Origin: Bacillota bacterium
GTDB taxonomy: Bacteria; Bacillota; Clostridia; Lachnospirales; Bianqueaceae
Reading direction: 5' to 3'
Length of the DNA: 13,709 bases
NCBI GenBank assembly: GCA_017467985.1
Contig: JAFUJY010000030.1
Span: 1-13,709 of the forward strand
This document shows, in pieces, positions 6,788-13,709 of this stretch. Every line of letters begins with the position of its first letter. Position 1 is the stretch's first letter. Below the pieces are notes generated by a model. It ran no database searches. It was not told the origin of the DNA and saw nothing but the letters and a program-made list of their open reading frames with translations. A program made the position numbers and the translations under genes.

Positions 6788-8524
6788 ATGCTGAGTGATG
6801 AACTGAAGCAATATATTGAAAGTAAAGTATCCAATGTGGATGTGATTGATACCGATAATCTGGATCGATATTATAAGAGCCTGGACAATTTCTTCGAATT
6901 GGCTCGGGATAAAAACAGTGACCTGGAAAATAACCTGATTGAGATGATGGACCTGTCCGAGATGCGGATTCGTTCCCGGTGTAAGGATTTGCTGAATGTG
7001 GAGGCCTTTATGAAGGTGCTCTTTAGGGTGATTAAGCCGGAGCTGTATGCGGAGCGGATTCAGGACAAGAAGTGGACATTGATCAAGCTGTACCGGGAGG
7101 AATTCAATGTGGTGCCGGAGCCCTATGCCAGCGACAATAATTTTGGGGTGGGTAAGGCGTCTGAACCGGAAAACTGGGCCGCATATAAGAATGCAGGTGT
7201 ATTTTACTATTATCTGCAGCAGTATTTTTGTCGTAATGCCAACGCCCATCGCATCGAGAAGTTCAATTCGGACGAGCTGTTTCAGATGGTGAAGAGTTAT
7301 CTGGTGGTGTTGCTGCACCTGTGTGATGAACACGCCCTGGAGTTAGAAGAAAAGCTGCAGCAGCGGGATCGCCTGCAGAAGTTCAGTGTGCAGGAATACT
7401 GTGAGAATATTATTTTGAACTATCAGCGTCTGGAAAGCAGCGGTTTTGGCTATGCCAATATTCGCTGGTATGATCCTTACGATGAAAACCAGGATGGCAG
7501 CGGTGTGGAAGAACTCTTAACCCTGGACGGGGCTATGCAGATCAAGTTGTCCGGCGAGGCGGGTTCCGGTAAGAGCACAGCCCTGAAGCGGATGGAGTAT
7601 TTGCTGGCAGTTAAGCGTCAAAATGGCAGCAGCAAGACCATCCCGGTGTATGTGGAGTTATATAGTATTTTGAATGAACGAAACGCCCTGATGCACAAGA
7701 TTGCCACGGTCCTGGATGTGCAGGAGAAGGATGTGGATGGATTTTTAGCTAATGAAGAGTTCTGTCTGCTGCTGGATGGTTTTAACGAGATCCTGGATGG
7801 GGATGCCAAGCGTAATTTCGCCCGGGAGTTGGATCGGTTTGTCCTTCAGTATCCCATGGTGCGGGTATTTTTAACGGATCGTAATCTGCAGGATGCCCAG
7901 GATTGTCTGGTGCTGGACCATGCCAAGGGCATGAAGCTGTCCACCATGACACTAAAGGATAAAAAAGAATTTTTCCGGAAGAACTGTCATGACCCTCAAG
8001 GGCTGCAGGTCATCTTGAAGGGAATTCAGGAGGATCCGGAGTATTTTGAGGATCTGAATACCCCGCTGAAGTTAAAAGAACTGATGACAGTGGCTTCTTT
8101 GGAAGGCAAGCTTCCCTTCGACATTATCGGTTCTTATATTCGCTGCGTCATTAAGCGTGAGCGCATTGAGAAAAAAGATGCCAATATGAAGCACATGGAG
8201 GATATTCTGGCCGGTTTTGCCGGACTGCTGGATAAGATTCAACAGGAAGAAATCCTGAAAATGCAGGAACAGGGTGAGGATGTGGAAGAGCTGCGGGGAG
8301 AAAATAAACTGCTGCCCCGTATCAAGGCCTATCGCCAGATGACCCTGTGTACCCAGAAGCTGGGCTATACCGAAACCAAAGTGGACGAGTGCATGGAGCT
8401 GGCCATCAACATGGGTCTATTGATCTATGTGGGGAACCGAATCGGTTTTGCCTCCAAGAAATATTTTGATTATTTCCTGGATATGGCCATCATGGAGGAC
8501 ATTGTCAGCATATTAGAAGAATAA
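6788..8524 (+). CDS. HEPN-like / NACHT-type STAND NTPase, candidate defence effector
   Basis: A 578-residue protein. The P-loop is GEAGSGKST at residues 256-264. The Walker B segment is LLLDGFNEI with D330-G-F-N-E334, the NACHT-style form, and VRVFLTDR at 358-365 fits the sensor-1 strand. LNTPLKLKELM followed by GKLPF is the usual post-NTPase NACHT region, and GLLIYVG...GFASKKYFDYF near the end matches the winged-helix tail. The protein stops there, without the C-terminal repeats that normally sense a trigger. The N-terminal 200 or so residues are helical and contain RNANAH (R149-N-x3-H154), the R-x4-H motif of HEPN ribonucleases; this call comes from the motif and helical context only. STAND proteins oligomerise on trigger binding and switch on an attached effector, so triggered RNA cleavage is the inferred role. 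It is followed 14 nt later by an unrecognised 1205-residue gene in the same operon. NACHT call firm, HEPN call moderate, defence role inferred. Confidence 0.8.
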   Translation: MLSDELKQYIESKVSNVDVIDTDNLDRYYKSLDNFFELARDKNSDLENNLIEMMDLSEMRIRSRCKDLLNVEAFMKVLFRVIKPELYAERIQDKKWTLIKLYREEFNVVPEPYASDNNFGVGKASEPENWAAYKNAGVFYYYLQQYFCRNANAHRIEKFNSDELFQMVKSYLVVLLHLCDEHALELEEKLQQRDRLQKFSVQEYCENIILNYQRLESSGFGYANIRWYDPYDENQDGSGVEELLTLDGAMQIKLSGEAGSGKSTALKRMEYLLAVKRQNGSSKTIPVYVELYSILNERNALMHKIATVLDVQEKDVDGFLANEEFCLLLDGFNEILDGDAKRNFARELDRFVLQYPMVRVFLTDRNLQDAQDCLVLDHAKGMKLSTMTLKDKKEFFRKNCHDPQGLQVILKGIQEDPEYFEDLNTPLKLKELMTVASLEGKLPFDIIGSYIRCVIKRERIEKKDANMKHMEDILAGFAGLLDKIQQEEILKMQEQGEDVEELRGENKLLPRIKAYRQMTLCTQKLGYTETKVDECMELAINMGLLIYVGNRIGFASKKYFDYFLDMAIMEDIVSILEE

Positions 8525-8538
8525 GTGGGGGTATCGTA

Positions 8539-11500
8539 ATGGTTGTGGATCGGAATATGGAAAGGTTATTCGATTCGTTTTTGAATCGGATCCCGTGGCA
8601 GGATGAAGATTATCGTTTTGTAACGGAAGATCTGAAAGATAAATGTGTCCGCATTGCTGTGCGCAATGCGGATTTTCTGCTGCCCTTTTTGGAAAAGGCC
8701 GCAGTAAAAAATCCCTACATCGTTACGCTGCTGCTGCAATACTATAATAAGAAGATTCACCTGAAGCCGGAGCATTGCAGGGTTCTTCAGGAGCAGATTC
8801 GTCGGTATTATCATCTGCAGATGGAGGAGATTGCGAATGAATTGAGCCCGGAGGTACAGACCCATTTGCGCTGCCTTTTGGCTTATGCTGTGCATGCGGA
8901 TGATAAAGAAATTGGTCAAAAGGTGTTGGCTCATATTAAAGGGGCCAAGGAGTACGAAGCATTTCAAAATTTTGAGCGGAAAAGCCTATTAACGGAGTTC
9001 TTTTATAACTTTATGGTGATGATTCGTGATTCCTATGTTCCGCTTGTGGCTACTGCTCGTTTTTGTCGCGTTGTTTACGAAGAAATGGGTGTGGAAACCT
9101 GCAAGATGCTGCTGATTCAGATGGGCGGTGCCCAGCACAGAATCGAGATCATGATCGAAAATCAAGAAAACGAAGACCTGAAGTATTTGATGCAGGAGGC
9201 CATTGCTCTGGATGATATGGAGCTATTGTATGCTCTGGAGCGTATTCATCGGGATCTGAATCTGCGGCATATTGATATCAGTGAAGAAGAAATGGTGCGC
9301 AGTACGCTGGTGCAGACCAATGACCGGAGCTTCCGTCATGCCCTGTTTTTGGCAGAGAATATGATGGAGAAAAAGTATGGATCCGCTTTGGAAGGGATTG
9401 TGCGCTTAGAAGAGTTGCTGCAGAAGGCGGATAAAACCGGCAGCAAAATATGGAAGAAATATCATTGTTGGGTGCAGACTTATTTCTTTAGCAAAAAAAT
9501 CCAATATAATGTGGAGAATGCGGCGGATTATATTGCCCAATTCTCCAAGGGCGCTAGGGAGAAACAGCCCAATCTGTCCTGGACTACAACGGTGGCAGAC
9601 ATTGTACAGGGGGGCATCGAAACCTTAATGGTGGCAGGTAAAAAGCTGGTTTTGGAATATCTGCAGGCCATTGAGCCGGTCAATATTTATAGTGAAGATA
9701 TTATTTCCCTGGACCAGTATTGTATTATCGCTAAGCGTAAGCTGGAATACCCTCGAGCGGTGGGGATGCTGCAGGAGCTGGGCTATACCCGGGATGAAAT
9801 TGTTTATATTTACATGCATTCCCATTTTCGCCGGGTCATTCATTTCTCCATGTTTATTAACGCCATTCGCTGGAATCCGGCCATAAACCGTCGGGAGCGC
9901 TTGGATGCGGAGGCGGTTTTTGCCAACTATCGTATTCGGGCGGTATTTCACCCCAATCGAAATCGTTTCGAGCCCAAGGGCTTGGGTGTTAATTATATGA
10001 GCCTTTCTCCCCGCTGGGTGGCAGAACATTCGGAGGCCCACAGCCTGATGCTGAGCAGTGAAAATCGGGATTATATTGTGAAGGTGGGTGCTTTTGACCC
10101 CATTACCGGCGAAAATACTCTGTATCCGTTGTTGGAAGAGGGGAAGCAGGCAATGGTGGGGACCAAGAGCACATATGCGGTGCTGCTGGATCATCTGAAA
10201 AAGATCCAGGAAGAGGGTGTCTTTAGTAAGAAGCAGAGTGAGCAGATGGCGGTCCTGCCCAAGATAGAGCGCTTAGATAGTCAGGCCCAAAATCAGCTGA
10301 ATCTGCAATACTTAAATTGCTGTACGGTGCTGGCAGAGCAAGGAGAAGAAACGGAGTATCGTTTCCTGCGTTTGTTTATTTCCACCATCAATGATCCTCA
10401 GTTTTGTGCGGTGAACCCCTGTCTGCAGAGCCGTTTCCCGGCGGCAAAGCGTTTGTCCGTGGAGACTTATGGAGAGGTTCGGAATTGCTGGATGCGCCTG
10501 GGCAGCACCAAACTGCCGGCGGATGAGATGTTCTTGGTGTATATCAATACACTGATCAAGCAATGCTATGCCTTATCTAACTTATTGCATCGCTGCGGTG
10601 AAGACGTGCTGGCAGGACATCGGGATTGTTGGTTCTCCGGTACATCCATCAACACACAGGTCAAGGAAGATCGGGTGGAAGTGAATCCTTCAGAGATTAG
10701 CTTCGGAAACAAGCGTCTCGGATATGATAAGTTTATCTATTATATGCCGGAGGAGAAGCGCAAGCGATACAGTCCCGGACGTTTTTATTTCACCATCGAG
10801 TCCTATGATGAGGCCACCAGAACCTTTACTATTGGGGATTTGATGGAGCCCCACGAAATGCTGGTGGTGCCGTCTCAGGTATTTATCGCCGGAATGCGCC
10901 ATGCCCACAAAGTCATCAATATGCGGACCATGCGGGACCTTTGCGCGGATCGTGTGGAGCTGGATTCCGGTCAAAAGCAGGAACTGGTACTGCTCATGAC
11001 CAACGGGCTGAACCAGCGAGTGAAGAAGCCGGCAGAAGTGACAGAATACATGCTGTTGCTGCAGAAAAACAATCCCTGGAAGTTTAGTTTGGAAGAATTG
11101 GATATCCCGAAGCTGAACCGCAATCAGGAAAATAACGTGAAGCGGCTGCTGCAGACCCTGGGAGACCAGACAGATGCGGCTATGGCAGCGGCGGTATATT
11201 TTAACTCCCCGGTAAAGTTGTACTTTACTCCCGGACAGCTGGCAGAAAGCTGCCAGAGTCTGGACCGGGAAAAGCTGCTGGAGCAAATGCAGCGGTATCC
11301 CCTGGAAATTCGGGATGGACAGCCGGTGAATTTTGTGGATCAGCAGCTGAGCGCATATGCAGATGGCCGTTACAGAATCCAAAACTTCCGACCGGGTGGT
11401 GCCCTGGCTCTGGAGCCTTGGCCTAAGGCCCCCCTTCCCTGTGACTATACGCCGGATGCCGCCGCAAAGTTAATCCAGCAGATGGCGGATGCCGCCCACA

Positions 11501-12156
11501 ATATAACTAACTCGATTTTCAACAAAATCAAGTCCGTGGGCCAATTTACCCTAGAGGACCGGGCTATGCTGCGTCAATATATGGACTGCAGTGAACTGAC
11601 CGACAAGGGCCTGATAGAACTGCAGTTTGATATTCTGGAGATCTGCACGGTGATGGCAGAGGCAGGACAAAGCGCCAATGTCTTTATGAAAGGGGTGCGC
11701 AACTGTGTATCCATTGGACGCAGCAAGGCCAACTTAAGTCAGGCCATGTCCAAGCTGAAAATGAATAAGCCCCAGTTGTCCGCGGAACAAATGGCGAGAT
11801 TGCGTCAGCTGGGAGAGCGCCTGATGGCCACCAACATCCCCGCGGGAGAGCTGTACAATATCAGCTGGCACACATTCTTGAGCTGGATTTTGCCCATGTC
11901 CCATATCTTAGCCAAAGTGAATGGCCCCGTAGAGTTCCTGATCCGGGTGGAAGGTAAGCTCCATCAGGAAAATGGCCAGGTGTGGGCGTACACGGATGAA
12001 TTCTTATATGATAAAGAGTCAGAACGGATTGTGGTGCAGGGTGTATTGCCGGAAGAGATTATTGAAGGCAAAAATTATCCCCTGCGCATCCTGAGCTTTG
12101 ATCGGGAGAAACGTCTATTCAGTGCAGAACTGGTGGATACACGGGAAAATCATTAA
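8539..12156 (+). CDS. Large protein of unknown function, operon partner of the HEPN-NACHT NTPase
   Basis: A 1205-residue protein I do not recognise. Residues 1 to about 440 look almost entirely helical and could form a solenoid. Then come beta-rich segments near 460-530 (RIRAVFHPNRNRFEPKGLG; DYIVKVGAFDP), 748-775 (FYFTIESYDEATRTFTIGD) and 1131-1200 (ending YPLRILSFDREKRLFSAEL). The last two have the strand-turn-strand look of OB or S1 folds that bind single-stranded nucleic acid. Helical stretches with many Gln, Leu and Arg lie between them. No P-loop, nuclease, signal peptide or membrane segment is evident. The start ATG follows a weak site GGGGGT by about 7 nt; ATG at residue 7 is an alternative. 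It lies 14 nt after the HEPN-NACHT gene with similar base composition, so the two are probably co-transcribed and cooperate. A sensor or RNA-binding partner role is inference. Confidence 0.85.
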   Translation: MVVDRNMERLFDSFLNRIPWQDEDYRFVTEDLKDKCVRIAVRNADFLLPFLEKAAVKNPYIVTLLLQYYNKKIHLKPEHCRVLQEQIRRYYHLQMEEIANELSPEVQTHLRCLLAYAVHADDKEIGQKVLAHIKGAKEYEAFQNFERKSLLTEFFYNFMVMIRDSYVPLVATARFCRVVYEEMGVETCKMLLIQMGGAQHRIEIMIENQENEDLKYLMQEAIALDDMELLYALERIHRDLNLRHIDISEEEMVRSTLVQTNDRSFRHALFLAENMMEKKYGSALEGIVRLEELLQKADKTGSKIWKKYHCWVQTYFFSKKIQYNVENAADYIAQFSKGAREKQPNLSWTTTVADIVQGGIETLMVAGKKLVLEYLQAIEPVNIYSEDIISLDQYCIIAKRKLEYPRAVGMLQELGYTRDEIVYIYMHSHFRRVIHFSMFINAIRWNPAINRRERLDAEAVFANYRIRAVFHPNRNRFEPKGLGVNYMSLSPRWVAEHSEAHSLMLSSENRDYIVKVGAFDPITGENTLYPLLEEGKQAMVGTKSTYAVLLDHLKKIQEEGVFSKKQSEQMAVLPKIERLDSQAQNQLNLQYLNCCTVLAEQGEETEYRFLRLFISTINDPQFCAVNPCLQSRFPAAKRLSVETYGEVRNCWMRLGSTKLPADEMFLVYINTLIKQCYALSNLLHRCGEDVLAGHRDCWFSGTSINTQVKEDRVEVNPSEISFGNKRLGYDKFIYYMPEEKRKRYSPGRFYFTIESYDEATRTFTIGDLMEPHEMLVVPSQVFIAGMRHAHKVINMRTMRDLCADRVELDSGQKQELVLLMTNGLNQRVKKPAEVTEYMLLLQKNNPWKFSLEELDIPKLNRNQENNVKRLLQTLGDQTDAAMAAAVYFNSPVKLYFTPGQLAESCQSLDREKLLEQMQRYPLEIRDGQPVNFVDQQLSAYADGRYRIQNFRPGGALALEPWPKAPLPCDYTPDAAAKLIQQMADAAHNITNSIFNKIKSVGQFTLEDRAMLRQYMDCSELTDKGLIELQFDILEICTVMAEAGQSANVFMKGVRNCVSIGRSKANLSQAMSKLKMNKPQLSAEQMARLRQLGERLMATNIPAGELYNISWHTFLSWILPMSHILAKVNGPVEFLIRVEGKLHQENGQVWAYTDEFLYDKESERIVVQGVLPEEIIEGKNYPLRILSFDREKRLFSAELVDTRENH

Positions 12157-12160
12157 TGTT

Positions 12161-12226
12161 AACCTCCGTTGCTTGCGGCAACGCCCCTTATGGGTGTATA
12201 ATAGCTGCAGGCAAAGGAGGTTTTTT
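12161..12226 (+). promoter_or_regulatory. Leader able to sequester the XRE Shine-Dalgarno in read-through RNA
   Basis: AACCTCC (12161-12167) is the exact complement of GGAGGTT (12216-12222), which contains the Shine-Dalgarno of the XRE gene and is followed by T to 12226. Between them lie CGTTGC (12167-12172) / GCAACG (12178-12183) and ACGCCC (12181-12186) / GGGTGT (12192-12197). In RNA reading through from the upstream operon, the outer pairing would hide the ribosome-binding site and could act as a weak terminator. RNA started at the local promoter lacks the left arm and would be translated freely. Complementarity is seen; function is inferred. Confidence 0.45.
12173..12202 (+). promoter_or_regulatory. 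Promoter of the XRE regulator gene
   Basis: TATAAT (12197-12202) is a perfect -10, with a weak -35 TTGCGG (12173-12178) at 18 bases. Transcription should start near 12209, giving a very short leader of about 20 nt before the ATG. The -35 overlaps the hairpin CGTTGC/GCAACG. Confidence 0.65.
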
Positions 12227-12228
12227 GT

Positions 12229-12771
12229 ATGCTGAGTGAGAATATTAAGGTGCTGCGCAAAGCCAAGGGAATGTCCCAGGAGGAGCTGGCAATCCGGTTG
12301 AATGTGGTGCGCCAGACCATTTCAAAATGGGAGCGGGGGGCTTCGGTTCCCGATTCGGAGCTATTAATCAAGCTGGCAGAGGTTTTGGATACATCGGTGA
12401 CAGAACTGCTGGGAGAAACCATAGAAGAGCAAGAGGAACAGGTATCGCTGCAGACCATTGCGGCCCGACTGGAGACGCTGAATGCCCAGTTCGCCCGGGA
12501 GAACGAGCGCCGCCGCAAATTGTGGAGAGGGATTTTTATTATTGCGGCTGTTTTTGCCTTGGGCTTGCTGGTACATGGACTTGTATCCACCTTTTGGGCA
12601 ATGAGCACATCCCAGGCGATAAATGGCAGCCTGTCGATCATCGGTGGAGCCGACGGCCCTACAGCGATTCTTGTGACCGGAGCCGTAGGAGAGATCGGAA
12701 CCATACTAGCCGCGATTGTGATTGGAATCATGGCGATCATAGGAATTGTGAAAACATCAAATAAACACTGA
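12229..12771 (+). CDS. Membrane-bound XRE-family transcriptional regulator with a GGADGPT motif
   Basis: A 180-residue protein. Residues 1-62 are a Cro/C1-type helix-turn-helix (MSQEELAIRLNVVRQTISKWERG, closing with LAEVLDTSVTELLG). Residues 64-98 are charged and probably coiled coil, then a membrane segment at about 101-123. SIIGGADGPTAI at 136-147 follows, and a second membrane segment at about 152-174. The DNA-binding domain would face the cytoplasm on a membrane tether. GGADGPT is known from the beta subunits of sodium-pumping decarboxylases such as OadB, where its aspartate takes part in sodium transport; here it stands alone in a short protein, so it is not a pump. AAAGGAGG (12213-12220) lies 8 nt before the ATG. 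The XRE call is firm; target genes and the signal are unknown. It lies directly after the HEPN-NACHT operon but has its own promoter, so it may or may not control it. Confidence 0.92.
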   Translation: MLSENIKVLRKAKGMSQEELAIRLNVVRQTISKWERGASVPDSELLIKLAEVLDTSVTELLGETIEEQEEQVSLQTIAARLETLNAQFARENERRRKLWRGIFIIAAVFALGLLVHGLVSTFWAMSTSQAINGSLSIIGGADGPTAILVTGAVGEIGTILAAIVIGIMAIIGIVKTSNKH

Positions 12772-12776
12772 TAACA

Positions 12777-12811
12777 CCCCCACTTGGATAAATGGTTTAT
12801 CGAAGTGGGGG
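12777..12811 (+). terminator. Hairpin after the XRE gene, probable terminator
   Basis: CCCCCACTT (12777-12785) pairs with AAGTGGGGG (12803-12811), with an inner stem GATAAA / TTTATC around TGG and one G-G mismatch between. It begins 5 bases after the stop codon. What follows is AT-rich (ATTATTATATTATA) and not a true T-run, so termination may be incomplete. Confidence 0.75.
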
Positions 12812-12826
12812 ATTATTATATTATAG

Positions 12827-12855
12827 TGGAAATCGGTGGAGAAATGTGGTAAAAT
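12827..12855 (+). promoter_or_regulatory. Probable promoter of the HEAT-repeat gene
   Basis: TAAAAT (12850-12855) with TGG just upstream (12847-12849) makes an extended -10. TGGAAA (12827-12832) lies 17 bases before it as a four-of-six match to the -35. The start would be near 12862, about 30 nt before the coding start. Confidence 0.55.
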
Positions 12856-12893
12856 GGGGGTAGAAGGTATTATGACTCGGTAGGAGCTGAGAG

Positions 12894-13556
12894 ATGATGA
12901 CAGAGAGAGAAATGCTGGAATATATGGATAAGAGTGAAGATGTAGTGGTTGATGAGACTGTGATGGGATGGATCAATACTCTTGTTAAGGCTAAGCGAGA
13001 AGATATTCGCGCAGATTTGGCAAAAATTCTAGTAAGTTATGAGGGGGAGTGCGTAGAGCAGGCTTTGCTGAAGTTGGCAACAGATAAGAAGTATAGTGTT
13101 CGATTGGAAGCGATTGATTCTCTCAGTAACTTTCCGTCTGATTCTACATATCAAACGCTTATGCAATATGCAGAAGATAAAGATTGGTTGACACGAGGAT
13201 ATGCTTTGTGGGGAATTTGTAAGACCTGTTTAGGGGAAAGAAAAGTAGAGACCATACAGTATATTAAGAATGTGCTTGAAATAGAAACAAGCAAGTTCTG
13301 CCGAATTAATATGTATGGCGGCATGTGTATTTTGGGTGAAAAAGAGAACATATTAAATCTTTTGTCTTTGTATCCTAATAGCTACTATAGGAACAAATGT
13401 AGTATATTCAATACTTTACATGAGTTATTGTTAGAAATGGAGAGTACATACAGGACAGAGATAGAACTGTTTTGTGAAGAGATCCAATTAGAGATGGAAA
13501 ATGAACCCATATCAGTACAATCTTCGTTTAACAGGCTTAGGGATTTGTTGAAGTGA
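12894..13556 (+). CDS. HEAT-repeat protein of unknown function
   Basis: A 220-residue, all-helical protein. Two clear HEAT units are seen: DKKYSVRLEA (from D64, R70) and DKDWLTRGYA (from D95, R101), spaced 31 residues apart with the usual D-x5-R pattern. Flanking helices at 37-60 and 112-180 probably extend the solenoid. There is no signal peptide or catalytic motif, so it is probably a cytoplasmic binding protein. The start ATG at 12894 has AGGAG (12882-12886) 7 nt upstream; the next codon but one base over, ATG at 12897, is an equally in-frame alternative. The gene is visibly more AT-rich than its left neighbours, suggesting a separate origin. It is followed 23 nt later by a CPECG-motif gene. 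Small HEAT proteins occur as immunity proteins in toxin loci, but no toxin is seen here, so that role is a guess. Confidence 0.8.
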   Translation: MMTEREMLEYMDKSEDVVVDETVMGWINTLVKAKREDIRADLAKILVSYEGECVEQALLKLATDKKYSVRLEAIDSLSNFPSDSTYQTLMQYAEDKDWLTRGYALWGICKTCLGERKVETIQYIKNVLEIETSKFCRINMYGGMCILGEKENILNLLSLYPNSYYRNKCSIFNTLHELLLEMESTYRTEIELFCEEIQLEMENEPISVQSSFNRLRDLLK

Positions 13557-13579
13557 AGGAAAAATAAGGAGAGACATAT

Positions 13580-13709
13580 ATGAATAGCAAATTATACATC
13601 GTGGATTTACCTAAAAAGAACACATATGCTGAAGAGGCGTTTTTTGAAAAAAAAGAATATGATTTTGATAACAATTATACGCTATGTCCGGAATGCGGAA
13701 AGAGAGTCA
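13580..13709 (+). CDS. N-terminus of a CPECG-motif protein, possible immunity protein (cut by window end)
   Basis: Only 43 residues are visible. They begin MNSKLYIVDLPKKN and reach a C36-P-E-C39-G zinc-knuckle half near the edge. AAGGAGA lies about 8 nt before the ATG at 13580. It probably shares a transcript with the HEAT-repeat gene 23 nt upstream and has the same AT-rich composition. A short beta-strand start followed by CPxCG within the first 40 residues recalls immunity proteins such as the double-CXXCG group, but the second half that would decide this is outside the window. Confidence 0.7.
   Translation, partial: MNSKLYIVDLPKKNTYAEEAFFEKKEYDFDNNYTLCPECGKRV

Noticed and set aside
12634..12672. 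Sodium-pumping decarboxylase subunit
   Set aside because: Only the GGADGPT motif is present; the protein is a 180-residue HTH regulator with two membrane segments, far too small for a pump subunit.
12327..12764. 145-codon frame overlapping the XRE gene
   Set aside because: Arg/Gly-rich out-of-frame product with no ribosome-binding site; the XRE frame is well supported.
1..13709. CRISPR arrays, insertion sequences, tRNA genes and attachment sites
   Set aside because: No regularly spaced direct repeats, transposase or integrase motifs, or cloverleaf sequences were seen on either strand.

Overview
The window looks like chromosomal DNA from an anaerobic Gram-positive gut clostridium, probably Lachnospiraceae-like. 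This rests on the protein style (an InlB-type B-repeat surface protein ending in an xPxTG sorting signal, a VanZ family protein), strong GGAGG ribosome-binding sites, consensus sigma-A promoters and mid-range GC. Hand counts of single 60-base lines gave about 53% in the large operon and about 28-40% near the right end. I see no tRNA, rRNA, CRISPR array, transposase or integrase.

Left part (2-4264): the 3' part of a very large secreted, wall-anchored protein. It joins a 5'-nucleotidase-type metallophosphatase, a cysteine-based tyrosine/phytase-like phosphatase, a beta-helix-like region and two B-repeats. A 71-nt bidirectional hairpin terminator (4271-4341) separates it from a convergent two-gene operon on the minus strand: a VanZ family membrane protein (5797-6264), then a serine beta-lactamase-like hydrolase (4340-5788). 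A minus-strand promoter drives this operon, back to back with a consensus plus-strand promoter for acpP (6475-6699), a one-gene unit with its own terminator.

Central part (6727-12156): a two-gene operon whose -35 element lies inside the T-tract of the acpP terminator. Gene one (6788-8524) encodes a NACHT-like STAND NTPase with an N-terminal domain carrying an R-x4-H motif of HEPN ribonucleases. The protein ends just after the winged-helix region and has no sensor repeats. Gene two (8539-12156) encodes a 1205-residue protein I do not recognise: a helical N-terminal third, then beta-rich segments that resemble OB/S1 folds. My reading is a candidate two-component STAND defence or stress system, with effector plus switch in one protein and the presumed sensor in the other. 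This is the best candidate for an undescribed system here.

Right part (12157-13709): a membrane-bound XRE regulator (12229-12771) carrying the GGADGPT motif known from sodium-pumping decarboxylase beta subunits. Its leader can pair with its own Shine-Dalgarno sequence in read-through transcripts. After a hairpin comes an AT-rich pair: a HEAT-repeat protein (12894-13556) and the start of a CPECG-motif protein (13580 to the window edge), which may belong to an immunity-gene cluster.
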